A stretch of 64,000 nucleotides of DNA, taken from NCBI GenBank assembly GCA_030758115.1, contig JANREX010000092.1:1-64000 (forward strand). Reading direction: 5' to 3'. The position numbers were made by a program, and so were the translations under genes. Of this stretch, positions 16,555 through 25,000 are shown piece by piece. Numbering within the stretch: position 1 is the first letter of the stretch; the number at the start of each line of letters is the position of its first letter. Under the pieces are notes generated by a model. That model saw nothing but the letters and a program-made list of their open reading frames with translations. It was not told where the DNA came from and searched no databases. The DNA comes from Paracoccaceae bacterium. Lineage in GTDB: Bacteria > Pseudomonadota > Alphaproteobacteria > Rhodobacterales > Rhodobacteraceae.

Positions 16555-16649
16555 CGCGTTCCCCCATCGGATCAAGTTTCTCCTGACAGTAAAACCATTT
16601 TCCCACAGGACAAAGCTCGTTTACGCCTTGAGGGAAAAAGGGGGTGGCG

Positions 16650-18281
16650 ATGTCCGGTATTACCGTCTTTCAGGCCGCAAAGATCATCACCATGGACCCG
16701 AACCGGCCCACGGCCACGCATGTCGCGGTGCGCGACGGCCATGTTCTGGCCGTGGGCGATGCCACTTGCGCCGATCAGTGGGGCCGGGTGCATCACGACG
16801 ACCGGCTTGCCGGAACCGTGCTGATGCCCGGCTTTGTCGAAGGGCACAGCCACATGTCGGAAACCTGCTTTTGGGATTATACCTATGTGGGCTTTCACGA
16901 CCGTATCGACCCTGACGGCCAGCCATGGCCCGGCCTGACCGAAATCGGCGCGGTTCTGGCGCGTCTGCGTGATGCGGCCGCGCGCCTTGGTCCTGACGAG
17001 CCGTTGATCGCCTGGGGCTTCGATCCGATTTTCCTGTCCTCCGAACGTCTGACCCGCGATCATCTGGACAGTGTCACCGCTGATCGTCCGGTGGTGGTGC
17101 TGTTTTCGTCGGGCCACCTGATGTGCGTGAATTCCGCGGCGCTTGCGGCGGTGGGGTATGATCGCGCCAGCAATGTCGAGGGCATCCAGCGCCGACCCGA
17201 CGGAGAGCCCAATGGCGAGCTGCATGAAATGGCGGCGATGTTCCCTGTCATGCGCCGGATCGGGATGGATTTCCGCACCCGCTCGCATCAGCGCGCCTAT
17301 GTCGATGCTTTCGGGCGGATCTGCCGCCGGTCGGGCGTCACCACCGCCACCGATCTTTTCGCCATGGTCACGCAAGAGGGCGCCGAAGCCCTGGCCCAGG
17401 CCACGGCGCGGCCCGATTATCCCGTGCGGATCGTGCCCGCGGTGTCGACCCTGCACAGCACCCCCGAGGAGGTGCGCGCCCAGATGGCCGACCTGCGCCA
17501 GTTGAACCATGACAAGCTGCGCTTCGGTGCTGTCAAGCTGATGACCGATGGCTCGATCCAGGGGTTCAGCGCGCGCATCCTGTGGCCTGGCTATGTGGGC
17601 GGTCAGCCCAATGGCATCTGGAACATGCCGCCCGCGCAGATTCACGCCACCTGCGCAATGATGCAGCAGGCAGGCATCCAGATGCATATCCACACCAATG
17701 GCGACGAGGCCAGCACCGTCGTGCTGGATGCGCTGGCGGCGGCGGCCCGCGCGCATCCCTGGCCCGGTGCCCGCCACGTGCTGCAACATGCGCAGATGAT
17801 GGGGCCGGCCCTTTTTGCCCGTGCGGCCGAACTGGGCGTTTGCGTGAACCTTTTTGCCAATCACATCTGGTATTTCGGCGATCAGCATGCCGCATTGACC
17901 ATCGGGCCGGATCGGGCCGCGCGCATGGATGCCTGCCGCGCGGCGCTGGATGCGGGCCTGACCATGGCGATCCACTCAGATGCCCCTGTCACGCCGATGG
18001 GCCCCCTGTTCACCGCATGGTGCGCGGTCAACCGACAGACCATGTCGGGGCGCACCCTGGGGGCGGCGCAATGCATCTCGGTGCCCGAGGCGCTTTACGC
18101 CATCACGATGGGTGCCGCCCGGACGCTGAAGCTGGAGGCCGAGATCGGCAGCATCGAGGCCGGCAAGCGCGCCGATTTCGCCGTTCTGGCCGAGGACCCG
18201 CTTGCCATCGACCCGATGCGCCTGAAAGACCTGCCCGTACTGGGCACCGTCATCGGCGGCCATGTCGATGCATTGATTTGA
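16650..18281 (+). CDS. metal-dependent amidohydrolase (amidohydrolase_3/YtcJ-like), first paralogue
   Basis: A 543-residue amidohydrolase-superfamily protein. The metal-binding HxH is H66/H68 in GFVEGHSHMS. Other marks are KLMTDGSIQGFSARI near the middle, MHIHTNGDEAS, VLQHAQMMG, HSDAPVTPMGPL and the C-terminal GSIEAGKRADFAVLAEDPL strand that closes the composite beta domain. Family members hydrolyse N-substituted formamides and other amides with bound zinc; the substrate here is unknown. ATG at 16650 is preferred over the GTG at 16644 because of the GGGGG site just upstream. It diverges from a LysR gene and is followed after 16 bp by a paralogue. Confidence 0.9.
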   Translation: MSGITVFQAAKIITMDPNRPTATHVAVRDGHVLAVGDATCADQWGRVHHDDRLAGTVLMPGFVEGHSHMSETCFWDYTYVGFHDRIDPDGQPWPGLTEIGAVLARLRDAAARLGPDEPLIAWGFDPIFLSSERLTRDHLDSVTADRPVVVLFSSGHLMCVNSAALAAVGYDRASNVEGIQRRPDGEPNGELHEMAAMFPVMRRIGMDFRTRSHQRAYVDAFGRICRRSGVTTATDLFAMVTQEGAEALAQATARPDYPVRIVPAVSTLHSTPEEVRAQMADLRQLNHDKLRFGAVKLMTDGSIQGFSARILWPGYVGGQPNGIWNMPPAQIHATCAMMQQAGIQMHIHTNGDEASTVVLDALAAAARAHPWPGARHVLQHAQMMGPALFARAAELGVCVNLFANHIWYFGDQHAALTIGPDRAARMDACRAALDAGLTMAIHSDAPVTPMGPLFTAWCAVNRQTMSGRTLGAAQCISVPEALYAITMGAARTLKLEAEIGSIEAGKRADFAVLAEDPLAIDPMRLKDLPVLGTVIGGHVDALI

Positions 18282-18297
18282 GAAGGAAAGGAACCCG

Positions 18298-19926
18298 ATG
18301 TCCACAATCATCGTCTACAGCGCCCGCAAGATCATCACGATGGATCCGAACCGGCCCGAGGCCACGCATGTCGCTGTCCGGGATGGCCGAATTCTTGCGG
18401 TAGGTGGCGCCGATTGCGCGGATGCCTGGGGCGCTGTGCGCCATGATGACAGCCTCAAGGATGCGGTGCTGATGCCGGGCCTGGTGGAAGGGCACGCGCA
18501 TATGATGGCCGGCGCGATGTGGAATTTCGCCTATGCCGGGTATCATGACCGGATGGATCCCAAGGGCAAATGGTGGAAGGGCAAGCCGGATCTGGAGGCT
18601 GTGGTCCGCGACCTGTCCGATTATGAAAAGACGCTCGCGCCTGGTCAGCCGTTGCTGGGCTGGGGGCTGGACCCGATCTTTTTCGCGGGCGAGCGCCTCA
18701 GCCGCAAGCATCTGGACCAGATCAGCACGGATCGCCCCGTGGCGATCATGTTCTCGAATTTCCACCTGATGTGCGTGAACTCCAAGGCGCTGGACATGGC
18801 GGGCTATGATCGCGCCACCAATGCCGAAGGCGTGGTCAAGGATGCCAAGGGCGACCCCACCGGCGAGTTGCAGGAAATGGCGGCCATGTTCCCGGTCATG
18901 CGGCGCGTCGGCATGGATTTCCGCGGTCTGTCCCAAACCGAAGGCGCGATCCGCAGCTATGGCGAGGTCTGCATGCGCGCAGGCGTGACCACCGTCACCG
19001 ATCTCTATTCGCAGATGGAGGATGCCGATCTGGCGACATTGGTCGCGGTGACGGATGATGCCGATTTTCCCGCCCGGCTGGTGCCGGTGCTGGGGGTCGC
19101 AGGGGCCGATCCCGCACAGGCGGCGGCGCGCGCCCTCGCGCTCAAGGCCCAGTCGCGCGACAAGTTGCGCATGGGGGCGGTCAAGCTGATGACCGACGGC
19201 TCGATCCAGGGCTGGACCGCGCGGGTGAAGTGGCCCGGCTATGTCGGCGGGCAGGCCAACGGCATCTGGAACATGGCCCCGGCCGAGATCCAGCGCATGG
19301 TGGCCACGATGCAGGAAGCGGGTGTGCAGATGCATATCCATGTCAACGGGGACGAGGCCAGCAGCGTCGCCATCGACGCCATCGCAGATGCCGCGCGCAA
19401 CCATCCCTGGCAGGATGCGCGGCACGTGTTGCAGCATTGTCAGCTGATGGGCGTGGACCAGTTCCTGCGCTGTGTGGAACTGGGGATCTGCACCAACATC
19501 TTCTCGAATCATATCTGGTATTTCGGCGATCAGCACGCCGCCCTGACCGTGGGCGAGGATCGCGCCTGCCGGATGAACGCGGCGCGTGCGGCGCTGGATG
19601 CGGGCGTGCATGTGGCGCTGCATTCGGACGCGCCCGTGACGCCGCTGGGCCCGTTGTTCACCGCATGGTGCGCGGTCAACCGTCAGACCATGTCGGGCCG
19701 CACCTTGGGGGCGGCGCAATGCATCACCGTGCCCGAAGCACTGCATGCGATCACGCTGGGGGCGGCCTTCACGCTGAAGATGGATCACGAGGTGGGCAGC
19801 ATCGAAACCGGCAAGCGCGCGGATTTCGCGATCCTGGGCGATGATCCTTTGGCCGTCGATCCCATGGCGCTGAAGGATGTGCCGGTGCTGGGCACGGTCC
19901 TGGACGGGCGGGTGCACCTGGCATGA
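18298..19926 (+). CDS. metal-dependent amidohydrolase (amidohydrolase_3/YtcJ-like), second paralogue
   Basis: A 542-residue tandem paralogue of the preceding gene. Long stretches are shared, including KIITMDPNRP, PGYVGGQxNGIWNM, NHIWYFGDQHAALT and RQTMSGRTLGAAQCI. The HxH pair falls on the same residues (H66/H68, GLVEGHAHMM). Differences concentrate in the 85-130 loop region (AGAMWNFAYAGYHDRMDPKGKWWKGK against SETCFWDYTYVGFHDRIDPDGQPWPG), which suggests altered substrate fit. An AAGGAAAGG site precedes the ATG. The stop overlaps the CobW-type gene start by 4 bp. Confidence 0.9.
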   Translation: MSTIIVYSARKIITMDPNRPEATHVAVRDGRILAVGGADCADAWGAVRHDDSLKDAVLMPGLVEGHAHMMAGAMWNFAYAGYHDRMDPKGKWWKGKPDLEAVVRDLSDYEKTLAPGQPLLGWGLDPIFFAGERLSRKHLDQISTDRPVAIMFSNFHLMCVNSKALDMAGYDRATNAEGVVKDAKGDPTGELQEMAAMFPVMRRVGMDFRGLSQTEGAIRSYGEVCMRAGVTTVTDLYSQMEDADLATLVAVTDDADFPARLVPVLGVAGADPAQAAARALALKAQSRDKLRMGAVKLMTDGSIQGWTARVKWPGYVGGQANGIWNMAPAEIQRMVATMQEAGVQMHIHVNGDEASSVAIDAIADAARNHPWQDARHVLQHCQLMGVDQFLRCVELGICTNIFSNHIWYFGDQHAALTVGEDRACRMNAARAALDAGVHVALHSDAPVTPLGPLFTAWCAVNRQTMSGRTLGAAQCITVPEALHAITLGAAFTLKMDHEVGSIETGKRADFAILGDDPLAVDPMALKDVPVLGTVLDGRVHLA

Positions 19927-20810
19927 GCCTGCCGCGTCTGCCCCTCACGGTGATCGGCGGCTACCTCGGCGCGGGCAAGACCACGCTGATCAACCGCCTG
20001 CTGCGCGAGGATCATGGCCAGCGCGTGCTGGTCATGGTCAATGATTTCGGCGCGATCAACATCGACGCCGATCTGCTGGTGTCGGCCGATGGGGACACGA
20101 TGACCCTGACCAATGGCTGCGTCTGCTGCACGATGGGGGCGGACCTGTTCATGGCGATGGGCGATGCGCTGGATCGACGCCCGCGCCCTGATCACCTTGT
20201 GATCGAGGCGTCAGGCATCGCGGATCCCGCGCGCATTGCCACGGCGGCGCGGGCCGAACCCGACATGGCCTATGGCGGCATCGCGGTGGTCGTGGATGCG
20301 ATGCACTGGGGCGCGCTGGCGGATGATCCGCAGATCGGTGCGCAGATCCGGGGCCAGGTGGCGGTGGCCGACCTTTTGCTGATCTCGAAGGCGGAAGATG
20401 GCGTGCCGCCCGCCCTGACCGCGCGTCTTGCCGCGCTCAGCGCCGCACCGCAGATCGATATCGGCGATTGCGCCGCCGTGGCGCCGCTGCTGCTGGGTGG
20501 GCTTGCGCCCTTGCAGGGCAAGCGCGAGGGCGGCGGGCATCCCGCCTATGTCGGCTGGAGCCATGACGGGGACGAGGCGATGAGCCGCGCGGCGCTGGCC
20601 GCGAAACTGGCGCAGGCGCCGCAGGCGCTTTACCGGATCAAGGGACTGGTCGCCGCGCCCGACAGCGCCGGCTGGGAGGTCCAGGTCGTGGGGCGCAGCA
20701 TCGAGATCAAGCCCGCGCTGGACAGGGTCGCGCGCACAAGGCTGGTGGCCATCGGTCCGCAATCCGCAATTGCGCGGGCCGATATCGCCGACTGGTGGTC
20801 ACAGGGCTAA
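19923..20810 (+). CDS. CobW/COG0523-family metallochaperone GTPase
   Basis: A 295-residue P-loop GTPase. The Walker A motif is GGYLGAGKTT (12-21), and the metal-binding CxCC motif of the COG0523 family is at C66, C68 and C69 in NGCVCC. The guanine-specificity segment LLISKAEDG and the C-terminal CobW_C domain follow. COG0523 proteins deliver metals such as zinc, cobalt or iron to client enzymes. The start overlaps the second amidohydrolase stop by ATGA, so translation is probably coupled and the amidohydrolases are the likely clients. That pairing is inferred from gene order. Confidence 0.88.
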   Translation: MSLPRLPLTVIGGYLGAGKTTLINRLLREDHGQRVLVMVNDFGAINIDADLLVSADGDTMTLTNGCVCCTMGADLFMAMGDALDRRPRPDHLVIEASGIADPARIATAARAEPDMAYGGIAVVVDAMHWGALADDPQIGAQIRGQVAVADLLLISKAEDGVPPALTARLAALSAAPQIDIGDCAAVAPLLLGGLAPLQGKREGGGHPAYVGWSHDGDEAMSRAALAAKLAQAPQALYRIKGLVAAPDSAGWEVQVVGRSIEIKPALDRVARTRLVAIGPQSAIARADIADWWSQG

Positions 20811-20827
20811 GGGCGCAAGACCCGCGA

Positions 20828-21211
20828 TCAGCAGGAGGTGCGGGTCGTGTTCTTGCCTTCCGGGCTGCAGAACAGCCGGTACAGAAGGCCGATCACCTCA
20901 TAGGTGTTTTCATCGGCCAGCCTGTAGAAAATCGTCTTGCCCTCGCGCCGGGTGGTCACAAGACCTTCCTCGCGCAGCCGCGCCAGCATCTGGCTGACCG
21001 CGGCCTGCCGGATCTCGAGCAGGTTTTCCAGCTCGCCCACGGATTTCTCGCCCGAGCCGAGATGACACAGAATCATCAGCCGCCCCTCATGGGCCAGCGT
21101 CTTGAGATAGGCCGCGGCTGCCTCGGCGCTGCGCGCCATTTCAGACGGGGGCGCTGGTGGGCTTTGTGTTGTTGTCGTCAATTCTGCCAGATCCTGCATG
21201 GGGTCGCTCAT
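20828..21211 (-). CDS. ArsR-family regulator with SqrR/BigR-type cysteine pair
   Basis: A 127-residue winged-helix repressor. Residues from about 30 read AAAYLKTLAHEGRLMILCHLGSGEKSVGELENLL, then the recognition helix RQAAVSQMLARLREEGLV, the wing TRREGKTIFYRL, and the last helix ending LLYRLFCS. C49 (ILCHL) and C115 (LFCS) are 66 residues apart, the spacing of the two persulfide-sensing cysteines in SqrR (C41/C107) and BigR. A third Cys ends the protein. ATG at 21211 is taken; a GTG four codons upstream sits too close to the GGAGGGG site. It is convergent with the CobW-type gene and downstream of the dehydratase gene. Confidence 0.85.
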   Translation of the reverse strand: MSDPMQDLAELTTTTQSPPAPPSEMARSAEAAAAYLKTLAHEGRLMILCHLGSGEKSVGELENLLEIRQAAVSQMLARLREEGLVTTRREGKTIFYRLADENTYEVIGLLYRLFCSPEGKNTTRTSC

Positions 21212-21244
21212 CTCTCTTATCACACCCCTCCGGAAAGTGCGACA

Positions 21245-22477
21245 TTACTGCTTGTCAGCCGGAGCACCGCCTTCAAAATGGTTCTCATTCTGATAATCGC
21301 AAGGGTCTTCCTGCATTTGCAGGTGCAAACCCGTCCCGGTGAAAGGATGCGCACGGGCCAGATCCTCGTCGATCTCGATGCCGAGGCCGGGTGTTTCGGG
21401 TGGGATCACATGGCCGTTTTCGACCCGGATCATTCCCTTGATCAGACTGTCATGGAAGGGCGTTTCGATGGTTTCGATCATCAGAAGGTTGGGGATGGAC
21501 GCGGCCAGATGGATGTTTGCCGCCCATTCCACGGGGCCTGCGTAAAGATGCGGGGCCATCTGGACGTTGAACGCCTCGGCCATGGCGGCCACTTTCTTCA
21601 TCTCCCAGATGCCGCCGGCACGCCCCAGCGCGGGTTGCAGGATCTCGGCCCCGCCGGTGCGCAGCAGCGTGGCGAATTCCGCCTTGGTGGTCATCCGCTC
21701 GCCGGTGGCCAGCGGAATCCGCACGGCCTGCGCAACCTGCTGGAATTCCAGCAGATTGTCTGGCGGGATCGGTTCTTCGTACCACAGCGGGCTATAGGGC
21801 TCCAGCGCCTGGCCCAGCCGGATCGCGCCGGCGGTGCTGAACTGCCCATGGGTGCCGAACAGCAGGTCGGCACGATCGCCGACGGCTTCGCGGATCGCGC
21901 GGCAGAAGGCGACCGAGCGCGTGATGTCGGACATGGCGGGCATGTGCCCGCCGCGCATCGTATAGGGGCCCGCCGGGTCGAACTTGACCGCCGTATAGCC
22001 GCGGTTCACCGCGTCGATGGCCGATTCCGCCGCCATCTCGGGCGAGACCCAGAAGGGGCCGTGTTCGTGATGGGGCAGCGGATAGAGATAGGTATAGGCG
22101 CGCAGGCGGTCGTTCATCTTGCCGCCCAGCAGCGCCCAGACAGGCCGTCCGCGATCCTTGCCCAGGATGTCCCAGCAGGCGATCTCGAGTCCCGAAAACG
22201 CACCCATCACCGTCAGGTCGGGGCGCTGCGTGAAGCCGGAGGAGTAGACGCGGCGGAACATCTTCTCGATATTCTCGGGGTTCTCGCCCTGCATGTGGCG
22301 GGCGAACACATCCTCGATCACCGCGCGCATCGCGTCGGGGCCGACGGTCGAGGCATAGCATTCGCCCCAGCCCGTGATGCCGGTGTCGGTCGTGACCTTC
22401 ACGAAGATCCAGTAGCGCCCGCCCCAGCCCGGCGCGGGCGGCGCGGTGACGATGATATCAAGATCAACCAGCTTCAT
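21245..22477 (-). CDS. mandelate racemase/muconate lactonizing enzyme family dehydratase
   Basis: A 410-residue enolase-superfamily protein with the N-terminal capping domain and the C-terminal barrel. Visible active-site positions are K165 (AVKFDP), the metal-ligand strands WYEEPIPP (232-239) and TGERMTT (259-264), and the general-base histidine H310 in APHLYAGP. At the end of barrel strand 3 the sequence is LLFGTHGQF, so G208 stands where the first metal-binding Asp is normally found. Sugar-acid dehydratases (galactonate/gluconate type) are the nearest functional group by general look, but no substrate can be assigned. An AGGAGCG site precedes the ATG. A zinc alcohol dehydrogenase lies upstream. 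Confidence 0.85.
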   Translation of the reverse strand: MKLVDLDIIVTAPPAPGWGGRYWIFVKVTTDTGITGWGECYASTVGPDAMRAVIEDVFARHMQGENPENIEKMFRRVYSSGFTQRPDLTVMGAFSGLEIACWDILGKDRGRPVWALLGGKMNDRLRAYTYLYPLPHHEHGPFWVSPEMAAESAIDAVNRGYTAVKFDPAGPYTMRGGHMPAMSDITRSVAFCRAIREAVGDRADLLFGTHGQFSTAGAIRLGQALEPYSPLWYEEPIPPDNLLEFQQVAQAVRIPLATGERMTTKAEFATLLRTGGAEILQPALGRAGGIWEMKKVAAMAEAFNVQMAPHLYAGPVEWAANIHLAASIPNLLMIETIETPFHDSLIKGMIRVENGHVIPPETPGLGIEIDEDLARAHPFTGTGLHLQMQEDPCDYQNENHFEGGAPADKQ

Positions 22478-22494
22478 CGTACGTCGCTCCTCTT

Positions 22495-22518
22495 GAGTAT
22501 TTTTGGAACAGTGAAAGG
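22495..22518 (+). repeat. intergenic repeat copy F
   Basis: GAGTATTTTTGGAACAGTGA followed by AAGG, in the 46-bp gap between the alcohol dehydrogenase and dehydratase genes. It is a diverged copy of the repeat seen at 12774, 38271, 53263 and 60218, and closest in form to 43612. Confidence 0.55.
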
Positions 22519-22523
22519 TGTCG

Positions 22524-23612
22524 TCAGTCGTTCAGGATGATCACGTTGCGCCGCGCGGCACCGGTTTTGGTGTCGGCGATCGCCTCGTTGATCTGATCAA
22601 GCGTCCAGCGGCCGGAAATCAGCTCGTCCAGCTTCAGCCGCCCCTGCTGATAGAGGTCCACCATCCAGGGGATATCGCGCTTGATCACCACATCGCCCAT
22701 CTTGGACCCGATCAGCCCCTGGCCCACGGCGGCCATCACCACCGGCTCATAGCTGGAGGTCTGGCCGGAATGGGGCATCCCCACCATCACCACGCGCCCG
22801 CCATAGCCCAGGTAGCGCGGCGCGGTGTCATAGGCCGGGATCGCGCCCACGGTCACGATGACCGCGTCGGCGCCGCGCCCCAGGATCCGCTTGGCGCGGC
22901 TCCAGGGTTTGGGATCGGTCGCCAGGATCCCGTCCGTGGCACCGAATTCGCGCGCGATCGCAAGCTTGTCCTCGCTCATGTCGACGGCGATGATGCGGCG
23001 CGCGCCCGCGATCCGCGCGCCCTGGATCGCATTCAGGCCGACACCGCCCGCACCGATCACGACCACATCCTGCCCGGCGCGCAGACCGGCGGCATTGACC
23101 ACAGCACCGACGCCCGTGATCACGCCGCAGGACAGCAGCGCCGCGACATCCTTGCCCAGTTCGTCGGGGATCTTCACGATCTGGCTTTGATCGACCACCA
23201 CGGATTCCGCGAAGGCGCCGCAGGCCATGGCCTGGTGCAGCACGCCGCCATCGGCGGTGCTCAGCGGGCCCTTGTCGCCGTTGTAGGGGGTTTCGCACAA
23301 TGTCGGCTTGCCCGATCCGCAATTGGTGCAGCCGCCACAGGCGCGGATCAGGGTCACTGCCACGCTGTCACCCACGGCCAGCCCGGCCACACCTGCGCCC
23401 ACGGCGGTCACCCGGCCTGCCGCCTCATGGCCATAGACCGCGGGCAGGGTGCCGCCCCAGGCGCCTTCGGCAAAGGAAATGTCGGAATGGCAGATCGCCA
23501 CGGCGTCAAGCTTGACCTCGACCTCGCCCATTTCGGGCGCGCGCAGGCGCACCTCTTCGATGGTCAGGGGGGTGCCGAAGGCATGGCATACGGCGGCCTT
23601 GATCATCTGCAT
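22524..23612 (-). CDS. zinc-binding alcohol dehydrogenase (MDR superfamily, class III-like)
   Basis: A 362-residue NAD(P)-dependent medium-chain dehydrogenase. Catalytic zinc residues are C41 (AICHSD) and H62/E63 (GHEAAG); the structural zinc loop has C92, C95, C98 and C106 (CGGCTNCGSGKPTLC). The Rossmann motif is VVVIGAGGVGLNAIQGA. The start follows GGAAAGGAAC. Class III-like members oxidise alcohols or glutathione adducts; the substrate here is unknown. It precedes the enolase-superfamily dehydratase by 46 bp, so the two probably act on the same sugar acid or alcohol. Confidence 0.9.
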   Translation of the reverse strand: MQMIKAAVCHAFGTPLTIEEVRLRAPEMGEVEVKLDAVAICHSDISFAEGAWGGTLPAVYGHEAAGRVTAVGAGVAGLAVGDSVAVTLIRACGGCTNCGSGKPTLCETPYNGDKGPLSTADGGVLHQAMACGAFAESVVVDQSQIVKIPDELGKDVAALLSCGVITGVGAVVNAAGLRAGQDVVVIGAGGVGLNAIQGARIAGARRIIAVDMSEDKLAIAREFGATDGILATDPKPWSRAKRILGRGADAVIVTVGAIPAYDTAPRYLGYGGRVVMVGMPHSGQTSSYEPVVMAAVGQGLIGSKMGDVVIKRDIPWMVDLYQQGRLKLDELISGRWTLDQINEAIADTKTGAARRNVIILND

Positions 23613-23718
23613 GGCGGGTTCCTTTCCAGTCTGGTCCTGTCGGTTCGCCCGAACCTGCCCGCCCCGGATCAGCCGTGCAAGTGCAAAACAGCCGTTCGCA
23701 TGTCGGAATTCAGCGCCC

Positions 23719-24927
23719 TCAGCCGGTGATGCGCCGCCCGCGCGTCTGATAGATCACCGTGGCCAGCGCCATGATCAGCGCCGACAGCAGGAAGGGCGCG
23801 CCCGGCAGATAGATCGCGGCCTCGGCGCGGGTGAAGCTGGCGAAGGTCTGCGTCATCACCAGCGGTGCCAGCACCATGGCCACGGCTGTCAGGCTGGTCA
23901 GCACCCCCTGCAATTCGCCCTGCGCGTTATCCGCGACGGCGCGCGACAGGATGCCTTGCAGCGCGGGCAGCCCGATCGCCCCCAGCGCCGTGACCGGGAT
24001 CAGAAGCAACAGGATCAGCCCGGACGAGATGAAGCCAAGGATCGCCAGCGATACGACCTCGATCACGAGGCCCAGCAGCACGGTGCGCGCCTCGCCGAAG
24101 GCGCGGATCGCAGGGCCGATCAGCGTGCCCTGCACCACGGCCAGCGATATGCCGTAGACCGCCAGCGAGACGCCGATCAGCCCCGGCGACCAGCCGAAGC
24201 GTTCGGCGGTGAAATAGGCCCAGATCGCCGGATAGACGACCGTGGCGAAATGATAGAGGAAATAGACCCAGATCAGCGCGCCCACCCCGGCCAGCCGCGA
24301 CACCGCGCGGATCGCACCGAAAGGATTGGCGCGGCGCCACTCGAAGGGGCGGCGGATCCGGTCCGTGACGGTCTCGCGCAGGACCAGCCAGCCGAAACCG
24401 GCATTGGCCAGCGCCAGCAGCGCCGCCGCGATGAAGGGCGCGCGCGTGCCCCACTCGGCCAGCAGCCCGCCGATGACCGGCCCCAGCACGAAGCCCACGC
24501 CGAAGGCCGCGCCGATCAGGCCGAAGTTGCGCGCCTTTTCATGGGGTTGCGAAATGTCCGCCATATAGGCCGAGGCGGTGGAATGCGTCGCGGCCGTGAT
24601 CCCGCCCACGATGCGCCCGATCAGCAGCAACCAGATCGAGCCGGCCAGTGCCATCACCACGTAATCCGCAGCCATCACCAGCAGTGAGGTCAGAAGCACG
24701 GGGCGCCGCCCGAAACGGTCGGACAGCGCGCCAAGGATCGGACCGAACAGGAATTGCATCGCGGCGAAGGCGGTGGACAGGATGCCGCCCCAGACCGCGG
24801 CCTGCGCCAGGTTGCCGCCTGTCGTCTCGCGGATCAGGTCGGGCATGACCGGCAGGATCAGCCCGATCCCCATGGCGTCGATCACGACAGTGATCAGGAT
24901 GAACAGGACCGGCAACCGCATCGGCAA
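23719..24927 (-). CDS. MFS transporter, tetracycline-exporter-like (TCR/Tet family)
   Basis: A 402-residue major-facilitator protein with about 12 membrane spans. Motif A after TM2 is GALSDRFGRRPVLL; TM1 carries FILITVVIDAMGIGLILPVMPDL and TM5 the motif-C-like GFVLGPVIGGLL. The pattern resembles TetA-type drug/proton antiporters, though many chromosomal relatives export unknown metabolites. It is flanked on the same strand by the PhyH-type dioxygenase (upstream) and the alcohol dehydrogenase (downstream, 106 bp). Confidence 0.85.
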   Translation of the reverse strand: MPMRLPVLFILITVVIDAMGIGLILPVMPDLIRETTGGNLAQAAVWGGILSTAFAAMQFLFGPILGALSDRFGRRPVLLTSLLVMAADYVVMALAGSIWLLLIGRIVGGITAATHSTASAYMADISQPHEKARNFGLIGAAFGVGFVLGPVIGGLLAEWGTRAPFIAAALLALANAGFGWLVLRETVTDRIRRPFEWRRANPFGAIRAVSRLAGVGALIWVYFLYHFATVVYPAIWAYFTAERFGWSPGLIGVSLAVYGISLAVVQGTLIGPAIRAFGEARTVLLGLVIEVVSLAILGFISSGLILLLLIPVTALGAIGLPALQGILSRAVADNAQGELQGVLTSLTAVAMVLAPLVMTQTFASFTRAEAAIYLPGAPFLLSALIMALATVIYQTRGRRITG

Positions 24928-24968
24928 CTTTCTTGTTTTCGTGCCCGCCCGACACTAGGCCTGTCCGC

Positions 24969-24999
24969 GCAGGGGCGAAAGCCCTGCCGCGAGGGCAGG
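24969..24999 (-). promoter_or_regulatory. two mutually exclusive small hairpins before the MFS gene
   Basis: GCAGGG/CCCTGC (24969-24974 with 24982-24987, GAAA loop) and CCTGCC/GGCAGG (24983-24988 with 24994-24999) share bases 24983-24987, so only one can form at a time. They lie between the PhyH-type stop and the MFS start. This may be chance in GC-rich DNA or a small attenuator/terminator. Confidence 0.3.
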
Positions 25000-25000
25000 C

